From assembly GCF_009727955.1 (NCBI RefSeq), contig NZ_WOBR01000008.1:1-64000 (forward strand): a DNA stretch of 64,000 nt, read 5' to 3'. Position 1 is the first letter of the stretch. Each line of letters begins with the position of its first letter. This DNA is from Aliivibrio fischeri (GTDB taxonomy: Bacteria > Pseudomonadota > Gammaproteobacteria > Enterobacterales > Vibrionaceae). Below are positions 58,797 to 64,000 of this stretch, in pieces. The position numbers and the translations under genes are program-made. The notes below the pieces were generated by a model. The model did not search any database. It was not told the DNA's origin and worked only from the letters and a program-made list of their open reading frames with translations.

Positions 58797-58867
58797 AATA
58801 GTATTCCTGTAAAACAATATCGTATCTGAGCAATAGTGTAGCTCAAATAGAGTAATAATAGATAGAA

Positions 58868-58892
58868 AAAGGTCTGCAAAATGCAGACCAAT
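58868..58892 (-). terminator. terminator-like hairpin between lpxD and fabZ
   Basis: GGTCTGCA and TGCAGACC pair perfectly around AAA (58871-58889); on the minus strand TTTTTCTATC follows. It would split the envelope operon between lpxD and fabZ. Confidence 0.8.
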
Positions 58893-58923
58893 ACTTATTT
58901 ATTAGAATGTAGTGAAGTTAATA

Positions 58924-59943
58924 CTAATCGACTAACTTTTTCTCAACTGCTTTTAATCGCTTGTTCATTTCATCAATCTTATGAACTCGTGCAGCTGTTT
59001 TACGCCATTCTTTATTGGTTTGCAGTGGGATGCCTGATGAGTACATACCTTTCTCACCAATCGCTCGCATTACCATGCCCATACCTGTGATAGTAACACC
59101 ATCAGTAATTTCGATATGACCATTAATTACAGAGCCACCACCAATAATACAGTGCTTACCAATTTTAGTACTGCCTGCAACTATAGTACCACCAGCCATT
59201 GCTGAACCAGATCCGATTTGTACGTTATGCGCAATTTGAATTTGGTTATCGATGATAACATTGCTTTCAATAACGGTGTCATCAATAGCACCACGATCAA
59301 TCGTCGTATTTGCACCAATCTCAACATTATCGCCAATAATTACAGAACCTAACTGTGGGATCTTAACCCAAGTACCGCGATCATTAGCATAGCCAAAGCC
59401 GTCAGAACCAATAACTGTACCAGATTGAACAAGGCAAGCTTCACCAATTTCAACACGGTGATAAACAGATACATTTGCCCATAATTTAGTATTTTTACCG
59501 ATTTTTGCTTCTTTACCGATAAAACAACCAGCACCAATTATTGCACCATCAGCAATAACCGCTTTTGATTCAATAACCGCATTATGACCAATAGCAACAC
59601 CTTCACCAATAATTGCATCATCAGCAATATAAGCAGAAGGTGCAATATCACTAGCAGGAGCAGGTGTTGTGTCCAATGCTTGTGCTGCTAGTGCAAAGCC
59701 TAAATATGGGTCTCGCATTATTAGAGCATTAGATTGACAGAATTCCACATCTGCTTCTTTAACAATAACAGCAGAAGCTTGGCACTCACCTAAATGTTTA
59801 CGATACTTAGCATCAGAAAGGAAAGTAATGTCCCCTTCCTTTGCCTTGCTCATCGAAGCGATTGAGTGAACCACAACATTACCATCACCATGGACTGTTG
59901 CATCTAATTTTTCTGCCAATTCAGCAAGCGTAATACGAGACAT
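58924..59943 (-). CDS. lpxD: UDP-3-O-acylglucosamine N-acyltransferase LpxD
   Basis: LpxD adds the second, N-linked 3-hydroxyacyl chain in lipid A synthesis. I start at the ATG at 59943 (339 residues, [13 protein letters not shown]), with AAGG seven bases upstream; a TTG two codons earlier also opens the frame. An N-terminal uridine-binding domain (residues 1-100), a long left-handed beta helix of hexapeptide repeats, the catalytic histidine in QIAHNVQIG, and a C-terminal helix are visible. It lies eight bases after skp, and a terminator hairpin follows. Confidence 0.96.
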   Translation of the reverse strand: MSRITLAELAEKLDATVHGDGNVVVHSIASMSKAKEGDITFLSDAKYRKHLGECQASAVIVKEADVEFCQSNALIMRDPYLGFALAAQALDTTPAPASDIAPSAYIADDAIIGEGVAIGHNAVIESKAVIADGAIIGAGCFIGKEAKIGKNTKLWANVSVYHRVEIGEACLVQSGTVIGSDGFGYANDRGTWVKIPQLGSVIIGDNVEIGANTTIDRGAIDDTVIESNVIIDNQIQIAHNVQIGSGSAMAGGTIVAGSTKIGKHCIIGGGSVINGHIEITDGVTITGMGMVMRAIGEKGMYSSGIPLQTNKEWRKTAARVHKIDEMNKRLKAVEKKLVD

Positions 59944-59951
59944 ATTCAACC

Positions 59952-60467
59952 TTATTTAATTGCTTTAATAACTTTTTCTGATAGGTTGTCTTCTGGTTTA
60001 GCCCAAAGCAATGTTGCAGCATCAACAACCATATCGTAGCCTTCTTTATTTGCTACTTTCTCTACAGTTTGTTGTACTTGCATAATTAACTTTTGACGCT
60101 CTTCACCTTGACGACGACGGTTATCTTCATCTAAAGCTTGTGCTTTTAGTTTGTAATCAGACTGAAGTGAAGCGATTTCACGCTCAAGCTTCGTTTTACC
60201 CGATGCACCTAATAACTCACCATCGCGTTTGATAGTTTCAACTTTATCTTTAATTTTTGATTCTAAACCACGTAACTCATCAATACGATCTTTAAATTCA
60301 GCACGAAGCTTTTCTGAAATAGCTTCACGTTGTGGCATTTGCTGAACAATTTGAGCCATGTTTACATAACCAACTTTGGTTGCTGCTTCTGCTGCATTAG
60401 CAAAAAAAGAACCACTTACCAGAACTGCGCCTAAAGCGGCTACTTTCACTAATTTTTTCAAAATCAT
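59952..60467 (-). CDS. skp: periplasmic chaperone Skp (OmpH)
   Basis: Skp is a trimeric jellyfish-shaped chaperone that carries unfolded outer-membrane proteins to the BAM complex. The 171-residue precursor has a Sec signal peptide (cleavage near SFFANA/AEA, residue 26), the conserved start [18 protein letters not shown], and long coiled-coil arms (residues about 45-130) rich in Lys/Glu/Gln. The start could instead be a TTG two codons later, which fits the AAGG spacing better. It lies between bamA and lpxD. Confidence 0.94.
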   Translation of the reverse strand: MILKKLVKVAALGAVLVSGSFFANAAEAATKVGYVNMAQIVQQMPQREAISEKLRAEFKDRIDELRGLESKIKDKVETIKRDGELLGASGKTKLEREIASLQSDYKLKAQALDEDNRRRQGEERQKLIMQVQQTVEKVANKEGYDMVVDAATLLWAKPEDNLSEKVIKAIK

Positions 60468-60541
60468 ATCCTTACTTAACTATTATCGTATATAAACCAA
60501 TACAGTTTACATTAACACTTTTCTATTAGAGCTATCAATGC

Positions 60542-62971
60542 TTAGAAAGTTCGACCAATGGTGAAACTGAAGAATTCTTCATCATCACCTTCATAAATTT
60601 TCACTGGTTTCGCAATTGAGAATACTAATGGTCCCATTGGGGACATCCATTGCACAGCTGCACCATATGATGAACGGAAGTTTGATGGGTCAGAGTAATC
60701 ATAGTAGTACTGAGCTCCATCCATTCCAGGCTTAGGTTCTTTATAATCAAATTCAGTATCCCAAACACTTGCCATATCAAAGAAAACACTAGTTCGAATT
60801 TGATTTCGAGTCTCTTCACTTGCAAATGGTGTTGGAACGATTAACTCAATACTTGCTAGTGCTGTTGCGTTACCGCCGACAGAATCATCAGTTGCCGCAT
60901 AAGAAGTATTGTTACCTATACCACCATTTGAACCTTGTGCATAAACCGCTTTTGGACCCGCAGAGTTTGAGCCAAAACCACGTAACGTAGTAAAGCCACC
61001 AGCATAGAAGTTTTCATAGAATGGATACAGGTTATCATTACCATCAGTTTGACCATAACCATTACCATAACCAGCCTTACCACGCATTAATAAAGCAAAC
61101 TCATGCTTTTTAGTTAATGGGAAGTACTGTCGAACTTCATATTGTGCTTTAAAGAACTGTGAATCAGAATTTGGTGTTGTGATTTTATACGACGCACGTT
61201 GGTAGTTACCCGCTGTTGGGAAATACCCTTTATTTAAGTTATTACGCGTCCATGACAAGGTGACATCAAAATCACTAACAATTAAGGTTTGATCACCACT
61301 ATCATATGCATCACCTACAGATTGTAGATACTGTTCAATCTGTACATAACCCTCTAAGTTTGAAATTTTATTGTGAGTATAACCCACTCCAATTTCAAAA
61401 TAGTTCAATTCATCAAATGGGAAACCCCAAGTTAAACTACCACCATAGCTTTGGTTGGTGTAGTCAACAATACCAGCGTCTGATGCTTCAAACTCATTAT
61501 AGAAGATCTTACCACCTAGACTGACACCATCAAGGTTCCAGTATGGATCACGGTAGTCTAAACTAATGTTCTTTTGATAATCGTTCATCATCGCATTAAT
61601 ACCAACACGATTACCTGAACCAATAAAGTTATCTTGTTGTAAGCCCACTTGGAAACTTATGCCTGACTCCGTACCATAACCGACACCAAAGTTAACACTA
61701 CCAGAGTTCGCTTCTTTTACAGAATAAACTAAATCAACTTCATCATCAGAGCCGGGTACACGAACAGTTTGGACATCAACAGTTTCAAAGAAACCCAAAC
61801 GATTTAGACGGTTTTTACCTGTCTCAATTGACTTAGAATTTAACCACGCGCCTTCCATTTGACGCATTTCACGACGTAATACTTCATCTTTTGTCGATGT
61901 GTTACCAACAAATCGGATATCACGAACGTACATACGATTACCTGCTTCAACATTGATGACTAATGACACCGTTTGGTTTTCATCATCAAATTCAGGCATG
62001 GTACGAACTTGAGGATAAGCGTAACCCGCTTCACCTAAAATACGCTTTATGTTTTCTTCTAAACTCGTTACCGCAGAGCCGTTGTAAACTTCACCATTTT
62101 CAAACGGGATCAGTTTTTTAAACTCTTCTTCTTTTCCAATTAATTCACCTTGGAATTTAACACCGCTGACAGTGTAAGGTTCGCCTTCATCAATAGTTAA
62201 AGCGATATACACACCTTTTTTGTCAGGTGAAATAGATACTTGAGTTGAATCAACTTGGAATTTTAAATAACCGCGATCAAGATAATATGAACGTAATGCT
62301 TCGATATCACCAGCAAGGACTTGTTTTTGATACTTTTCATCAGCTAAGAAGTTCCACCAAGCAACATCAACATTTAAGTTAAAACGGCTTAATAGTTGCT
62401 CATCAGTAAAAACTTCATTTCCAATAAAGTTAATTTGTTGGATCTTTGCCGACACACCTTCGGTGAACACGAATTTAAGGTCTGCACGATTACGAGGAAG
62501 TGGCGTTACAACCGCATGTACAGTCGCGTTGTATTTACCCACGCTGTAATAGAAATCTTCTAGCCCTTTTTCAATATTACTTAAGGTTGTTCTATCTAGC
62601 GCTTCACCAACTCGAATAGAAGAAGCCTCTAGATTTTGCTGCATCTGCTCTTCTTTGATCGCTTTATTACCAGAGAAAGAGATATTTGCAATCGTTGGAC
62701 GTTCAGTTACCTTGATAAGTAATGCATTACCATCACGGAACACTTTTACATCTTCAAAGTTGCCAGATGCAAAAAGAGCCTGAATAACCTGAGCTACATC
62801 TTGTTGGCTCATCGTATCACCAACACGAACAGGTGTTTTAAGTAGTGCAGCACCTAATGCAACACGCTGTAATCCCTCAAAGCGTATGTCATCAATAACA
62901 AATGTTTCTGCACTGTGCGCTGCAACACTGCCAAACAGCAGTGAGGCAATCAACAATTTTTTCATCGCCAT
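60542..62971 (-). CDS. bamA: outer-membrane protein assembly factor BamA
   Basis: BamA is the central subunit of the machinery that inserts beta-barrels into the outer membrane. The 809-residue precursor has a signal peptide (cleavage near AHS/AE), five POTRA domains over about residues 22-425 (beginning [14 protein letters not shown]), and a C-terminal 16-strand barrel with the conserved [11 protein letters not shown] lid loop (VRGF-type) and the final strand ending in Phe (FTIGRTF). The start could be the second ATG at 62965. It lies between rseP and skp. Confidence 0.97.
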   Translation of the reverse strand: MAMKKLLIASLLFGSVAAHSAETFVIDDIRFEGLQRVALGAALLKTPVRVGDTMSQQDVAQVIQALFASGNFEDVKVFRDGNALLIKVTERPTIANISFSGNKAIKEEQMQQNLEASSIRVGEALDRTTLSNIEKGLEDFYYSVGKYNATVHAVVTPLPRNRADLKFVFTEGVSAKIQQINFIGNEVFTDEQLLSRFNLNVDVAWWNFLADEKYQKQVLAGDIEALRSYYLDRGYLKFQVDSTQVSISPDKKGVYIALTIDEGEPYTVSGVKFQGELIGKEEEFKKLIPFENGEVYNGSAVTSLEENIKRILGEAGYAYPQVRTMPEFDDENQTVSLVINVEAGNRMYVRDIRFVGNTSTKDEVLRREMRQMEGAWLNSKSIETGKNRLNRLGFFETVDVQTVRVPGSDDEVDLVYSVKEANSGSVNFGVGYGTESGISFQVGLQQDNFIGSGNRVGINAMMNDYQKNISLDYRDPYWNLDGVSLGGKIFYNEFEASDAGIVDYTNQSYGGSLTWGFPFDELNYFEIGVGYTHNKISNLEGYVQIEQYLQSVGDAYDSGDQTLIVSDFDVTLSWTRNNLNKGYFPTAGNYQRASYKITTPNSDSQFFKAQYEVRQYFPLTKKHEFALLMRGKAGYGNGYGQTDGNDNLYPFYENFYAGGFTTLRGFGSNSAGPKAVYAQGSNGGIGNNTSYAATDDSVGGNATALASIELIVPTPFASEETRNQIRTSVFFDMASVWDTEFDYKEPKPGMDGAQYYYDYSDPSNFRSSYGAAVQWMSPMGPLVFSIAKPVKIYEGDDEEFFSFTIGRTF

Positions 62972-63000
62972 AATACGTCTAATAATTCCCTTGCTACTAC

Positions 63001-64000
63001 TTAAAGGCGCATAAAGTCGTTAAATAAAGCTATCGCCATCAATGACATGATCATTGCTGTTCCTACTTTATAACCAATTTCTTGAACTCGTTCCGATACT
63101 GGCTTACGCGTAATCCCTTCAATAGCAAAGAAGAGTAAATGCCCGCCATCCAATACAGGAAGAGGTAATAAGTTAATAATGCCTAAGTTAACACTGATTA
63201 ACGCTAAAAATCCTAAAAATGAGACTAAACCATATTCAGCAGTCGTACCAGCTCCTTTTGCAATAGAGATAGGACCACTCAAGTTATTCAGTGCAACATC
63301 ACCAGTAAAAAGTTTCTTTGTCATGGTGAGGGTTAAATCAATAATATCGCCTGTTTTTGCTAATGCTTTTTCAAACGCGACAATTGGGCCATACTGTTTT
63401 TCATAACGGTAGCCTTCTGGCCACTCTTGATATACAGGAGAAACACCTGCAAATCCGATAACTTTGCCATCTGCAATTTCTTTACTATCTGGTATTAATA
63501 CCAAATCAACAGTTTGACCTTCACGAGAGATAACCAAATCAACCGCTTTACTCGGATTACTTTGTATAACATCAACCATTTCTTGCCATTTCGTTAATGC
63601 ATTACCATTAACTGAAACTAAACGGTCACCAACTAATAAACCCGACTTTTCAGCGGCGCTGTTACTACTAACATTTGCAACATCAAGAGTTAAAGCTGGA
63701 CGATAAGGAAAAAAGCCTAACGATAATAGTGGTGAATCTTTTTCTGGGTCAAAATTCCATTGGGATAAATCCAAACGCTTCGTTACTTCAACACCAATAT
63801 TATTCTCATCACTATAAGTCACAGTCATAGAATCATCACCAATGTGTGACACTATCGCCATGCTTACGGCTTCCCAATCGGATGTTTGGATTCCTGAAAT
63901 GGCTTTTAGTTCAACGCCAGCTTCAATTCCTGCTTGAGAAAAAATAGAACCATCTTCAACTTGGCCTACAACTGGTTTTAATGCGGTTACGCCGATCATA
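63001..64000 (-). CDS. rseP: regulator of sigma-E protease RseP, N-terminal part outside the window
   Basis: RseP is the site-2 inner-membrane zinc protease that cleaves RseA to release sigma-E under envelope stress. Only the C-terminal 332 residues are seen; the frame continues past 64000, where the HExxH motif should lie. Visible parts are the periplasmic tandem PDZ domains (the second near [19 protein letters not shown]) and the intramembrane LDG motif ([14 protein letters not shown]), which carries the third metal ligand, and the last membrane helix. It is 29 bases before bamA in the usual order. Confidence 0.93.
   Translation of the reverse strand, partial: MIGVTALKPVVGQVEDGSIFSQAGIEAGVELKAISGIQTSDWEAVSMAIVSHIGDDSMTVTYSDENNIGVEVTKRLDLSQWNFDPEKDSPLLSLGFFPYRPALTLDVANVSSNSAAEKSGLLVGDRLVSVNGNALTKWQEMVDVIQSNPSKAVDLVISREGQTVDLVLIPDSKEIADGKVIGFAGVSPVYQEWPEGYRYEKQYGPIVAFEKALAKTGDIIDLTLTMTKKLFTGDVALNNLSGPISIAKGAGTTAEYGLVSFLGFLALISVNLGIINLLPLPVLDGGHLLFFAIEGITRKPVSERVQEIGYKVGTAMIMSLMAIALFNDFMRL

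Noticed and set aside
58881-59090. Plus-strand frame of 69 codons over the lpxD 3' end
   Set aside because: Antisense to lpxD, beginning in the terminator hairpin; no ribosome site.

Overview
The window is a stretch of conserved core chromosome from a gammaproteobacterium of the Vibrionaceae. It looks closest to Aliivibrio (the A. fischeri group). The grounds are the AT-rich composition, the runs of Vibrio-type small proteins (DUF2956, DUF2897, DUF2066, DUF2069, TIGR03503-type), a nap operon divergent from narQP, a ligA-adjacent porin, and a short palindromic interspersed repeat of a type common in Vibrionaceae intergenic DNA. The genus is an inference; no rRNA or other marker is present to fix it. 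I see no phage, plasmid, IS transposase, CRISPR array, tRNA or rRNA.

Layout. 1-2330: a lipoprotein cut by the left edge and a general porin with a long AT-rich leader. 2327-7553: ligA, zipA, cysZ, cysK (DNA ligase, divisome, sulfate uptake and cysteine synthesis). 7554-10572: the phosphotransferase operon ptsH-ptsI-crr, with a striking structured leader before ptsH. 10627-13037: a DyP-type peroxidase and small membrane or exported proteins. 13121-20549: periplasmic nitrate respiration, napFDABC plus a 43-residue membrane protein, divergent from the nitrate sensor and regulator narQ-narP. 20657-24023: a small winged-helix protein, an orphan PAAR spike-tip protein, an ArsC-like protein, dapE, an M15 peptidase and a DUF2897 protein. 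24069-31204: bamC-dapA, gcvR, a Bcp peroxiredoxin, a PerM-type permease, a TusA-like protein, bepA, an arsenate reductase family protein and a DUF2069 protein. 31447-36823: a DUF2066 protein, uraA, upp, purM, purN (pyrimidine salvage and purine synthesis, with a PurR operator). 36881-41156: a class II glutamine amidotransferase, gmhA and fadE (with a FadR operator). 41225-49722: a small ORF, a TIGR03503-type protein, dnaQ/rnhA, a methyltransferase, gloB, mltD, a Yip1-type protein, a YafD-like phosphatase, glnB and a cytochrome c. 49774-64000: tilS, accA, dnaE, rnhB, lpxB, lpxA, fabZ, lpxD, skp, bamA and the 3' part of rseP, the classical envelope-biogenesis cluster in its usual gammaproteobacterial order, all on the minus strand.

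How the genes work together. The right third couples outer-membrane assembly (RseP, BamA, Skp), lipid A synthesis (LpxD, LpxA, LpxB), fatty-acid synthesis (FabZ, AccA) and replication (DnaE, RnhB). The nap/nar block is a complete sensor-to-enzyme module, and the shared intergenic region carries a good FNR box and a 7-2-7 NarP-type site. Several operons are cut by intergenic hairpins or terminators (lpxD/fabZ, lpxA/lpxB, purM/purN, ptsI/crr), which suggests differential expression within clusters.

I did not find a convincing new multi-gene system. The observations most worth a second look are non-coding: a 16-base-pair stem enclosing two smaller hairpins at the predicted 5' end of the ptsH transcript, and a family of palindromic elements at 26829-26890, 31204-31239 and 31286-31447. 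Small proteins easily missed by annotation lie at 13121-13252 and 41225-41398.
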